Origin: DATKCF01 sp035513345 | GTDB taxonomy: Bacteria > Gemmatimonadota > Gemmatimonadetes > Longimicrobiales > RSA9 | Assembly: GCA_035513345.1 (NCBI GenBank) | Contig: DATKCF010000168.1 | Location: 1 to 48,690, forward strand | Direction of reading: 5' to 3' | DNA length: 48,690 nt | Part shown: piece by piece, positions 17,993-25,577 of the stretch | Layout: every line of letters starts with the position of its first letter | Numbering within the stretch: position 1 is the stretch's first letter | The notes under the pieces: generated by a model | Seen by the model: the letters and a program-made list of their open reading frames with translations, nothing else | Told to the model about the DNA's origin: nothing | Databases searched by the model: none | Translations under genes and position numbers: made by a program

Positions 17993-19282
17993 TCAGGCGT
18001 AGATGCCGCGCATCTTGTGCACGGCAGCGACGCGATCGATCGACAACATGTATGCGGCCGTCCGCAGGTTCACGTTGTGCTCCTTCGAATAGCGGACCAC
18101 GTCGCCGAATGAACGGATCATGACGTCGCGCAGCCGCTCGTTCACAACTTCCTCGCTCCAGTAGTAGCCTTCGCGGTTCTGCACCCACTCGAAGTAGCTG
18201 ACCGTCACGCCGCCCGCATTCGCGAGGATGTCCGGTACGACGAATACGCCCATGTCGTCGAGGATCGAGTCGGCGTTCGCCGTGATGGGACCGTTCGCGC
18301 CTTCGGCGATGACCTTCGCTTTCACGTTCGGCGCGTTCCTGCCTCTGATCACGTTCTCGAGTGCGGCGGGCACCAGCACGTCCGTTTCGATCTCCATGAG
18401 CTGCTCGTTCGTTACCGGCTCGCCATGAGGGAATCCCTCCAGGAAGCGATGGGTTCGCACCCACTCGATCGCATCGCTCACGTAGATGCCGTGCGGGTTA
18501 TGGACGCCGCCCGACTTGTCACTCAGCCCGACCACCGTCATCCCCTCGTTCTGCAGGAGCTGAGCGGCTACGGACCCGACATTGCCGAACCCCTGGACCG
18601 CCACCTTGCTGCCGGCCACGGGGATCCCGAGATGCTGGAGCGCCTCACGGATGACGATCATCACGCCGCGGCCGGTCGCCTCACGGCGACCGCGCGATCC
18701 GCCGATCGCGATCGGCTTGCCCGTCACCACCGCGTTCACGGTATGGCGCTTGTGCATGGAGTATGTATCCATGATCCACGCCATCACTTGCTCGTTCGTG
18801 TTGACGTCCGGTGCGGGAACATCCGATTCCGGTCCGAGCGTGTCCAGGATCGACGCAGTGTAGCGGCGAGTCATGCGCTCGAGCTCGCCGGTCGACAGAC
18901 GGGACGGCTCGCACACCACTCCACCCTTCGCGCCGCCGAACGGGATGTCGACCACCGCGCACTTCCACGTCATCCATGCCGCCAGTGCGGTCACTTCATC
19001 GAGCGTTACGCCCATGTCGAAGCGGATCCCGCCCTTGGCCGGGCCGCGCGACGTGTTGTACAGCACTCGATACCCCGTGAACACGGCGACCTCGCCATTG
19101 TCCATCATCACCGGAATCCGAGTGATGATCTGCTTCTCCGGATTGCGCAGGATCCGGTAAATGCCGGCGTCGAGCGACAGCAATTCCGCCGCCCGGTCGA
19201 ACCGCTGCATCATCCCGTCAAACGGATTGTCTTCACTCAGGACCGGACCCTGGTCCCTGCCTGGCTGGTGAGCGGAATCCAT
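17993..19282 (-). CDS. gdhA: Glutamate dehydrogenase (Glu/Leu/Phe/Val dehydrogenase family)
   Basis: Catalyses reversible oxidative deamination of glutamate to 2-oxoglutarate and ammonium. The 429-residue protein has the substrate motif PAKGGIRF, the catalytic-Lys region PFGGAKGGV, DVPAPDVNTN, and the NAD(P)-binding loop VQGFGNVGSVAA. These are the size and motifs of the hexameric, roughly 420-residue class. Cofactor preference cannot be decided by eye. It sits 17 bases downstream of nadB and may be co-transcribed with it. Confidence 0.95.
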   Translation of the reverse strand: MDSAHQPGRDQGPVLSEDNPFDGMMQRFDRAAELLSLDAGIYRILRNPEKQIITRIPVMMDNGEVAVFTGYRVLYNTSRGPAKGGIRFDMGVTLDEVTALAAWMTWKCAVVDIPFGGAKGGVVCEPSRLSTGELERMTRRYTASILDTLGPESDVPAPDVNTNEQVMAWIMDTYSMHKRHTVNAVVTGKPIAIGGSRGRREATGRGVMIVIREALQHLGIPVAGSKVAVQGFGNVGSVAAQLLQNEGMTVVGLSDKSGGVHNPHGIYVSDAIEWVRTHRFLEGFPHGEPVTNEQLMEIETDVLVPAALENVIRGRNAPNVKAKVIAEGANGPITANADSILDDMGVFVVPDILANAGGVTVSYFEWVQNREGYYWSEEVVNERLRDVMIRSFGDVVRYSKEHNVNLRTAAYMLSIDRVAAVHKMRGIYA

Positions 19283-19299
19283 GTTCTCCGTGCCCGCCT

Positions 19300-20889
19300 C
19301 TAGCGCTCGCCGCCGGTCAGGACGGTATCGCGCAGGAAATGCTCGTTGTCCCGGTAGGGATGGTCGAGGTCGTGATGCAGACCGCGGCTCTCACGCCGCT
19401 GTTGTGCGCATTCGATGATCAGTGTTGCCGTCACGCACAGGTTGCGCAGTTCGATGGACGCCGGATCGGCCGGACCCGCCGCGAGTGCGGCCGTGGCGAG
19501 GTCGCCCAACTCCGCAACCACTCCGGCCGCCCGCTCCAGACCCGAACGCTCGCGAACGATTCCGACTTCTTCCCACATCACTCGCCGCAGTCGCTCCCGG
19601 ATCCCCTCAGCGTCGACCGCGGCGTCCGCCTTGGAAAACGCCGGCTCCGCGAACATCGCGGGAACCGGCTCGGTATCGGCTTTCGCCATTTCGTGTTGCA
19701 CATGCGCGGCCGCGCGGTGGCTGTATACCACCGCTTCCAACAGCGAGTTGGATGCTAGGCGATTCGCACCATGAACGCCAGTACACGCTACCTCACCGGA
19801 CGCGTACAATCCCGGAATCGTCGTCCGGCCCTCGTAGTCCGTCACGACGCCGCCGCACCCGTAGTGCGCCGCCGGTACGACCGGGACCGGCTCCCGCGTC
19901 ATGTCGATTCCCCGCCGCGAACACTCCGCCAGGATTCCGGGGAACCGGCTCTCGATCCTGGCCGTGGCGATCGGCGAAAGGTCCAGGTCGACCCACGATT
20001 CACCCGACCGCATCAGCTCCGCATGGATCGCGCGTGCCACCACGTCGCGTGGCGCCAGCGAGCCACGGGGATGGACGCCTTCCATCAGCGGCGAGCCGTC
20101 CCGTCGACGCAGAACCGCACCCTCGCCGCGCACCGCCTCCGAAATCAGGAACGCGTGTTCCTGGGCCGGATACAGCGCCGTCGGATGAAACTGCACGAAC
20201 TCGAGGTTCGCCACGTCCGCGCCCGCCCGCCACGCCATTGCAACGCCATCACCCGTCGCAATGTCCGGATTCGTCGTGTGACGGTACACCTGGCCGATTC
20301 CGCCCGCCGCCAGCATCACGACCCTCGCCTCGAACGCCACCCACTCGCCATTCGCGTGATCGTAGGCGACGACACCGCGGCAGCGTCCCCGGCCCGATTC
20401 ATGCCCCGGTCCCAGCACCAGGTCCAGCGCGATGTGGTCCTCGTACAACTCGACGTTCCCGCGCTCGCCGAGCGCCGTCACCAGCGCTCGCTCGATCTCG
20501 CGACCCGTCAGATCCTCCGCGTGCACGATGCGCCGGTGCGAATGACCGCCCTCCAGACCCAGCGAGAACTCGCCTTCATTGCGCGTGAACTGGACGCCCC
20601 ACTCCACCAGCTCGCGTACCCGGTCGGGTCCTTCGCGCACCAGCCCGTCCACCGCTGACCGCACGCACAGACCGCACCCCGCCACCATCGTGTCCCGCGC
20701 GTGCAGGTCGACCGAGTCCGACGGATGCAGCACTGCCGCGAGACCGCCCTGCGCCCAGTTCGTGTTCGAGTCCGCACGCCGCTTCTTCGTGACCACCGCG
20801 ACACTGCCGTGATGACTCACCTTGAGCGCATAGCTCAGGCCGGCGATCCCGCTGCCGATCACCACAATGTCCGACCGCACGTACTTCAT
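19300..20889 (-). CDS. nadB: L-aspartate oxidase
   Basis: FAD enzyme that oxidises aspartate to iminoaspartate for NAD synthesis. The 529-residue protein has the FAD-binding VIGSGIAGLSYALK at the N-terminus, TNWAQGGLAAVL, the GGHSHRRIVHAEDLTG substrate motif and HYGCGGVVTDYEGRT. The ATG at 20889 overlaps the lpxK stop (ATGA); the longer open frame upstream is lpxK coding. No nadA or nadC is in the window. Aspartate oxidase is preferred over succinate dehydrogenase/fumarate reductase because of the length and the HSHRR motif. Confidence 0.95.
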   Translation of the reverse strand: MKYVRSDIVVIGSGIAGLSYALKVSHHGSVAVVTKKRRADSNTNWAQGGLAAVLHPSDSVDLHARDTMVAGCGLCVRSAVDGLVREGPDRVRELVEWGVQFTRNEGEFSLGLEGGHSHRRIVHAEDLTGREIERALVTALGERGNVELYEDHIALDLVLGPGHESGRGRCRGVVAYDHANGEWVAFEARVVMLAAGGIGQVYRHTTNPDIATGDGVAMAWRAGADVANLEFVQFHPTALYPAQEHAFLISEAVRGEGAVLRRRDGSPLMEGVHPRGSLAPRDVVARAIHAELMRSGESWVDLDLSPIATARIESRFPGILAECSRRGIDMTREPVPVVPAAHYGCGGVVTDYEGRTTIPGLYASGEVACTGVHGANRLASNSLLEAVVYSHRAAAHVQHEMAKADTEPVPAMFAEPAFSKADAAVDAEGIRERLRRVMWEEVGIVRERSGLERAAGVVAELGDLATAALAAGPADPASIELRNLCVTATLIIECAQQRRESRGLHHDLDHPYRDNEHFLRDTVLTGGER

Positions 20890-21899
20890 TTCGCCTTCCC
20901 GCCCACGATCCCGTCCAGCAACGCACCGCCCGACTCGACCACCACGCGCTGCTCCAGGACCCAGTAGCGCGTCGGCGGCAGCAGCCCGCTCAGTTTCACC
21001 GCATCCTTCGCCGTCGTCACAACCGGACCGCCAGCCGACGCCTCGAGGATTCGCCGTGCATCGTCCACCGAGAACTCGTGGTGGTCGCGAAACCACATCG
21101 TGCCGCTCACTCGCGCACCAGCAGAAATCGCGTTCTCCGCGAACGGCTCCGGCTCCGCCAGTGCCGCCACCGCCAGCACCCTGCCGTCGGGTACCGTCGC
21201 CGCTCCGTCGCCGCCGCGCCAGCCCGCCGGCTCGATCGACACGATCGCGACCCGGCCCACGCCCACGTGCCGCTCCGCTTCCGCCGCCACTTCCCGCGCC
21301 GTCTCCAGCGTCGCCGACTTCCGCGTCACTACCACCATGCTCGCGCGCCCCAGCGACGCAGCCGGTTCGCGGTACGGTCCACGCGGCAGCAGCCGCACGT
21401 TTGCCAGACCCGTTTCCGCCGCCACCAATACGATGTCCGCAACCCTCGCCAGCCGCCGGTGCTGGAACCCGTCATCCAGAATCGCAACGTCCGCTCCCGC
21501 CCCGGCCGCCGCCCGCACGGCCGCAATGCGGTCACGGCCGACCACGACCGGGATCGCCGGGTGCCACCGCCGGTGCAGCTCCGGTTCGTCCTGGCCATAG
21601 CCTCCATGCACGATGGCCGGCCTGCGACCAGCTTCGGCGAGCCGCGCGGCCAGCCACGCCGCAACCGGCGTCTTGCCTGTTCCGCCCGTGCTGATATTGC
21701 CGACGGAGATCACCTCGATTTCACTTGATCTAACTGATAGTAAGTAATTGTCATACATTCTGTTACGTAATGTAACAACAAGCCGGAACAGTGCCTCGGA
21801 CGGGACCAGGATCGCCGCCGCAACGCGGGTCCAGCCGCCCGCTTCGCCGGACCAGATCCGGCGGTACAGAGGCGCCCGCTCAAACCGCGACATGCGCAT
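20886..21899 (-). CDS. lpxK: Tetraacyldisaccharide 4'-kinase
   Basis: Phosphorylates the 4'-position of the lipid A disaccharide at the inner membrane. The 337-residue protein has a hydrophobic N-terminus, the P-loop region VISVGNISTGGTGKTPVAAW and the DDGFQHRRLARVADIVL motif. Its N-terminus overlaps the DUF374 acyltransferase gene by 20 bases and its stop overlaps nadB. Codons for residues about 41-61 are strikingly AT-rich compared with the rest of the gene (see separate entry), yet the encoded residues still fit the family. Confidence 0.95.
   Translation of the reverse strand: MRMSRFERAPLYRRIWSGEAGGWTRVAAAILVPSEALFRLVVTLRNRMYDNYLLSVRSSEIEVISVGNISTGGTGKTPVAAWLAARLAEAGRRPAIVHGGYGQDEPELHRRWHPAIPVVVGRDRIAAVRAAAGAGADVAILDDGFQHRRLARVADIVLVAAETGLANVRLLPRGPYREPAASLGRASMVVVTRKSATLETAREVAAEAERHVGVGRVAIVSIEPAGWRGGDGAATVPDGRVLAVAALAEPEPFAENAISAGARVSGTMWFRDHHEFSVDDARRILEASAGGPVVTTAKDAVKLSGLLPPTRYWVLEQRVVVESGGALLDGIVGGKAK
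21721..21780 (-). other. AT-rich rare-codon island inside lpxK
   Basis: Only 18 of these 60 bases are G or C, in otherwise GC-rich DNA. Seventeen of 21 successive lpxK codons here end in A or T, including TTA (twice), CTA, AGA (twice) and TCA (twice). The patch contains an inverted repeat TGTTAC-N5-GTAACA at 21761-21777 and, on the minus strand, a TTGTTA-N17-TATGAC pair that could be a weak internal promoter driving nadB and later genes. Confidence 0.6.
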
Positions 21900-22533
21900 C
21901 CGCGATGGCGCCGAGCCGGCTCAGCGTGGCCTCGGTTCGTTCACTGATTTCGCGAAGGGAATCCTCGTCGGCATCGCGCGGCACACGAACGGGCTCGCCG
22001 TAAACGACATGGATGCGGGCGAACGGCTTGGGCACCAGGAACCGGTCCCAGCCCTCGAACCACCAGGCCCGGCTAGCGCTGGCGGACAGCGGTTGCAGCG
22101 CGCAACCGGTGAGTTGTGCGGCAGCCAGAACGCCCGGCTTGAGTTTCTCGCGAGGTCCGCGCGGACCATCGGGCGTAATGGCAATGGATCGACCGTCGCG
22201 GGCGTAGCGGATGAGTTGTCGCAGGGCGGGTCCACCGCCGCGGCTGCTGGACCCGCGCACGACGTCGTAGCCCCATCGCCGGGCGAGGCGTGCGATGTAC
22301 TCGCCATCGGCGGAGGCGCTTATGAGCGTGACGAGGTTCAGGCTCCGGTGGAACCACGTGAGTGGGAGCAGGCGACCGTGCCAGGTGGTGAAAATGACAG
22401 GTCGACCGGCATCCCGTTCGGTGTGATAGTGGGCCTCGCCTTCCACGCTGAAGCGTGCGGTTGCCAGAATGCCACCGAGCAGCCGGCCGCCAAGGCCGCT
22501 CACCGCGCGGTAGCGGAGCTCTGTTCTGTTCAT
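21880..22533 (-). CDS. DUF374 family lysophospholipid/lipid A acyltransferase (LpxJ-like)
   Basis: A 217-residue acyltransferase-like protein of the DUF374 group. Visible motifs are FTTWHGRLLPLTWFH near residue 48, SADGEYIARLARRWGY, RGSSSRGGGPALRQL and ITPDGPRGPREKLKPG, as expected for the family. DUF374 includes LpxJ, the secondary lipid A acyltransferase described in epsilonproteobacteria. The position between lpxB and lpxK makes a lipid A secondary acylation role likely here, but this is inference. The classical HX4D motif is replaced by WHG. The start follows family length; the stop overlaps lpxK. Confidence 0.85.
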   Translation of the reverse strand: MNRTELRYRAVSGLGGRLLGGILATARFSVEGEAHYHTERDAGRPVIFTTWHGRLLPLTWFHRSLNLVTLISASADGEYIARLARRWGYDVVRGSSSRGGGPALRQLIRYARDGRSIAITPDGPRGPREKLKPGVLAAAQLTGCALQPLSASASRAWWFEGWDRFLVPKPFARIHVVYGEPVRVPRDADEDSLREISERTEATLSRLGAIADAHVAV

Positions 22534-23663
22534 CCGCGGCCGATCAGATCCAGGGCGATCCGTGCGACGCGTTCGGCGACGGGCATCTCGTCCGGCCCGG
22601 CCAGTCTGTTGCGGACGTGCTCGAGGTCGGCGATGGCCCGGCCGCGGGCCGGGTGTGAGGGGTCGACGAACGGCATGATGGCATCGCTGAGCGCTTCAGC
22701 GGTGGCTTCGTGCTGGATCAGTTCGGGCACGATGCGATCATCCGCAACCAGGTTGACGAGACCGACGTGCTGCACGCGCACGACGCGACGGGCCACCTGG
22801 AACGAGAGCGGACTCATGCGGTAGGCGACGACCATCGGCGTGCAGGTCAGGGCCGCCTGCAACGTGCTCGTTCCGGACTTGACGATGGCCGCCTGCGCGT
22901 GGTGCAGCAGGCCCCACGTATCGGCCGTGCGCGGGTAGGCTGTGCCGGCGTACATGGCGTCGGCCAGACCGGTTCCCGCGGCGATCACCGGCTGCACGTC
23001 ATCACGGAAGCGGTGCACTTCCCTGGCGGCCTCGGCAAAGACCTCGAGGTGTCTGGAGACCTCCTGAGCGCGCGAGCCCGGGAACAGGGCAAGGATCGGC
23101 CGCGCGGGGTCGAGGTCGATCGTCTCGCAGAAGGCCTCGTGCGACGTGCGGGCCGGCTCGACATCGAGCAGAGGGTGCCCGACGAAGCTGACGTTCGCGC
23201 CGTGGGCGGCGAACAGGGGTGCCTCGAACGGGAGAATGACGGCCAGGTGGTCGACGAGACGGGCCAGGACGCGGGCACGGTGTCGTCTCCACGCCCAGAC
23301 CTGCGGCGCGATGTAGTAGAGGACGCGCAGGCCTTCGTCCTTCGCGTACCGGCTGAGACGGAAGTTGAAGCCGGGATAGTCGATCGGGATCACGAGGTCG
23401 GGCGGGTCGGTGCGCAGGATCCGGCGCACTCGGCGAAGGAGCCGAACGAAGTACGGCAGCCGGCTGGCTACTTCGGCAAACCCCATGACGGCGAGTTGAT
23501 CCACATGCGCCACGAGTTCGACGCCCGCCGCGGCCATGCGCGGTCCACCGAGCCCTGTCAGTCTGGCGTCGGGCAGGTGCCGTCTGATGGCGGCCGCCAG
23601 TTCGCCACCATGCAGGTCACCCGACGGCTCGCCGGCCGACAGAAAGATGGTGGGCGCGGCCAC
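22530..23663 (-). CDS. lpxB: Lipid-A-disaccharide synthase
   Basis: Glycosyltransferase that joins UDP-diacylglucosamine and lipid X into the lipid A disaccharide. The 377-residue protein starts with FLSAGEPSGDLHGG, followed by GLGGPRMAAAGVELV, MGFAEVASRLPYF, VIPIDYPGFNFRLS and the IAPQVWAWRRHR motif, all typical of LpxB. The start is a GTG one base after the stop of a 44-residue membrane-protein gene. The stop overlaps the DUF374 gene by four bases. Confidence 0.96.
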   Translation of the reverse strand: MAAPTIFLSAGEPSGDLHGGELAAAIRRHLPDARLTGLGGPRMAAAGVELVAHVDQLAVMGFAEVASRLPYFVRLLRRVRRILRTDPPDLVIPIDYPGFNFRLSRYAKDEGLRVLYYIAPQVWAWRRHRARVLARLVDHLAVILPFEAPLFAAHGANVSFVGHPLLDVEPARTSHEAFCETIDLDPARPILALFPGSRAQEVSRHLEVFAEAAREVHRFRDDVQPVIAAGTGLADAMYAGTAYPRTADTWGLLHHAQAAIVKSGTSTLQAALTCTPMVVAYRMSPLSFQVARRVVRVQHVGLVNLVADDRIVPELIQHEATAEALSDAIMPFVDPSHPARGRAIADLEHVRNRLAGPDEMPVAERVARIALDLIGRG

Positions 23664-23664
23664 G

Positions 23665-23799
23665 TCAGACGAGCTTGCTCAGCTCGTAGATCAGGAAGAT
23701 GACGATCGCGAACGTGATGACAAGCTTCCACAGCCGCGGTGGCCGTGAGGGTCCGCGTCGTTCCTCCTTGCGTTCACGCCATACTCCGATGAGCGACAT
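23665..23799 (-). CDS. 44-residue single-span membrane protein in the lpx cluster
   Basis: A short frame filling the space between the GnnA-like oxidoreductase gene and lpxB. The ATG lies 26 bases inside the end of the upstream gene and the TGA is one base before the lpxB GTG, the tight packing seen for the real genes here. The product has a basic, Glu/Arg-rich N-terminal half (WRERKEERRGPSRPPR) and one hydrophobic helix (LVITFAIVIFLIYEL), ending in SKLV. This predicts a cytoplasm-in, single-span protein. No family is recognised. It might stabilise or localise LpxB or the oxidoreductase. Confidence 0.65.
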   Translation of the reverse strand: MSLIGVWRERKEERRGPSRPPRLWKLVITFAIVIFLIYELSKLV

Positions 23800-24763
23800 T
23801 CGTCTCGATCCGCTTCACGATGTCGAGTGCGACGGCAAGCGCGCGACGGCCGTCTTCTCCGCTCACGGCCACGGGCGCTTCGCCACGGACTGCGGCGACG
23901 AACCGGTCCAGCTCCACCTCGAGCGGCTCGCGGCCATCGCCGGTGAGCGATACGCGCTCGATAATATCCTCGAGTCGGCCGCCGGCGAACGGCCTGCCCG
24001 GTTCGAAGGGCGCACCCTTGATCCGCAGGTACTCACCCGACCCACTTGCCAGGTCCAGGCTGATGTAACCCGAACGCTGGAAGAAGCGGATTTTCCGCAT
24101 CCGTTCGAGCGAAACGCGGCTGGCTGTCAGGTTCGCCACCGCACCGCCCTCGAATTCGAGCCGCGCGTTCGCAATGTCCGTACTCGATGTCAGAACCGGC
24201 ACGCCGACAGCCGCGACGTGGTTGACGCGGCCCGGTATCAGGCTCAGAACGAGATCCAGATCGTGGATCATCAGATCCAGCACGACGGCCACGTCAGTGC
24301 CGCGCGGTCCGAACGGCGCCAGGCGGTGGCTTTCCACGAACAACAGCTCTTCGACGAATGGCTCGACCGCCCGCAACGCGCCGTTGAACCGCTCGACATG
24401 TCCGGTCTGGACCATGGCGCCAGAGCCTCTCGCGGCTTCGAGGATCCGGTCGGCCGATTCAAGCGTCGGCGCCAGTGGCTTCTCGATCAGGACATGCACG
24501 CCATGCCTCAGCGCCGCCACAGCCACCTCTTCGTGCGCTTCGGTCGGCACCGCGATGACGCACGCATCGACCGTGTCCAGCAGCCGATCGAGCGACACCG
24601 CGGCTGGCACACCGTGCTCCGCCACGACCTCTGCCAGTCGTTCCGCCCGCGTGTCCCACAGGCCTGCCACCGAAACACCGTTCATGGCCGCCAGGATCCG
24701 AGCGTGATGGAATCCAAGACTCCCGACTCCCACCACGCCGACGCGCACGTCTCGCTCGATCAC
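23774..24763 (-). CDS. Gfo/Idh/MocA family oxidoreductase, GnnA-like
   Basis: A 329-residue NAD(P)-dependent sugar oxidoreductase. The N-terminal Rossmann loop is VGVVGVGSLGFHHARIL. The catalytic EKPLAPT motif, GHVERFN and VVLDLMIHDLDLVLSL are typical of the family. Its place between lpxA and lpxB is where Acidithiobacillus ferrooxidans carries gnnA and gnnB, which make UDP-GlcNAc3N for amide-linked lipid A. No transaminase (gnnB) lies next to it, so the reaction here is uncertain. The start is a GTG at 24763, 22 bases after lpxA; longer frames overlap lpxA. Confidence 0.88.
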   Translation of the reverse strand: MIERDVRVGVVGVGSLGFHHARILAAMNGVSVAGLWDTRAERLAEVVAEHGVPAAVSLDRLLDTVDACVIAVPTEAHEEVAVAALRHGVHVLIEKPLAPTLESADRILEAARGSGAMVQTGHVERFNGALRAVEPFVEELLFVESHRLAPFGPRGTDVAVVLDLMIHDLDLVLSLIPGRVNHVAAVGVPVLTSSTDIANARLEFEGGAVANLTASRVSLERMRKIRFFQRSGYISLDLASGSGEYLRIKGAPFEPGRPFAGGRLEDIIERVSLTGDGREPLEVELDRFVAAVRGEAPVAVSGEDGRRALAVALDIVKRIETNVAHRSMA

Positions 24764-24785
24764 CGCGCCGCCTCGGCCGCGGCGC

Positions 24786-25565
24786 TCATACCGTGATGCC
24801 CCGCTCGCTCGACTCGACGAACGCAAGGAACCTTTCGACTTCCGCGTTCGGCTCGAACTGCTCGCGGGCCGCGAGGATCGCATCACGCACGTTCATTTCG
24901 GACTGGAAGAACAGACGGTAAAGGCGACGCAGGGCCTGGCGTGTTTCCGCCGTGAAACCCCGACGCTGCAGTCCGACGCTGTTCAGGCCGTAGAGGTGCA
25001 ACGGGTGACCGGCCGCCTTGACGAAGGGCGGTACGTCCTTGCGTACGGCCGACGCGCCGCTGACGATTGCGTTGCGGCCGATGCGCGCAAACTGGTGAAT
25101 CGCCGTGAGGCCGCCGACGATCACCCAGTCCTCGATCATCACGTGGCCGCCCATGTTGACCGCATTCGCGATAACGACATTGTCACCGATGACGCAGTCG
25201 TGCGCGACGTGGGCGTAAGCCATCAGCAGGCAATCGCTGCCGACCGACGTTTCACCGCGCGCGTGGGTTCCGCGGTTGAGTGTGACAAACTCGCGGACCA
25301 CGGTACGGTCGCCGATGACGGCGCGAGACGGTTCGCCCGCGTACTTCAGGTCCTGCGGATCGCCGCCGAGCACTGCGCCACTGTACACTCGGCAATCGGC
25401 GCCGATCGTCGTGTCACGCTCTATCACGACGTGAGCGCCAAGCGCGGACCCGTCGCCGATCTCGACACCCGGTCCGATCACTGAGTACGGTCCGACCGTG
25501 ACCGCGTTGCCGAGTGAGGCAGTCGGGTCGACAACTGCCGTTGCGTGGATCTCCGCGATCGCCAT
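24786..25565 (-). CDS. lpxA: Acyl-ACP--UDP-N-acetylglucosamine O-acyltransferase
   Basis: First enzyme of lipid A synthesis, a left-handed beta-helix trimer. The 259-residue protein shows hexapeptide repeats from the N-terminus, VREFVTLNRGT, the catalytic-His segment AYAHVAHDCVIGDNVVIAN, GGLTAIHQFARIG and the C-terminal LNSVGLQRRGF. Length and motifs are normal. It follows lpxC-fabZ by 12 bases. Whether the acceptor is UDP-GlcNAc or UDP-GlcNAc3N is open because of the GnnA-like gene next door. Confidence 0.96.
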   Translation of the reverse strand: MAIAEIHATAVVDPTASLGNAVTVGPYSVIGPGVEIGDGSALGAHVVIERDTTIGADCRVYSGAVLGGDPQDLKYAGEPSRAVIGDRTVVREFVTLNRGTHARGETSVGSDCLLMAYAHVAHDCVIGDNVVIANAVNMGGHVMIEDWVIVGGLTAIHQFARIGRNAIVSGASAVRKDVPPFVKAAGHPLHLYGLNSVGLQRRGFTAETRQALRRLYRLFFQSEMNVRDAILAAREQFEPNAEVERFLAFVESSERGITV

Positions 25566-25577
25566 GCCCCGGCCCCC

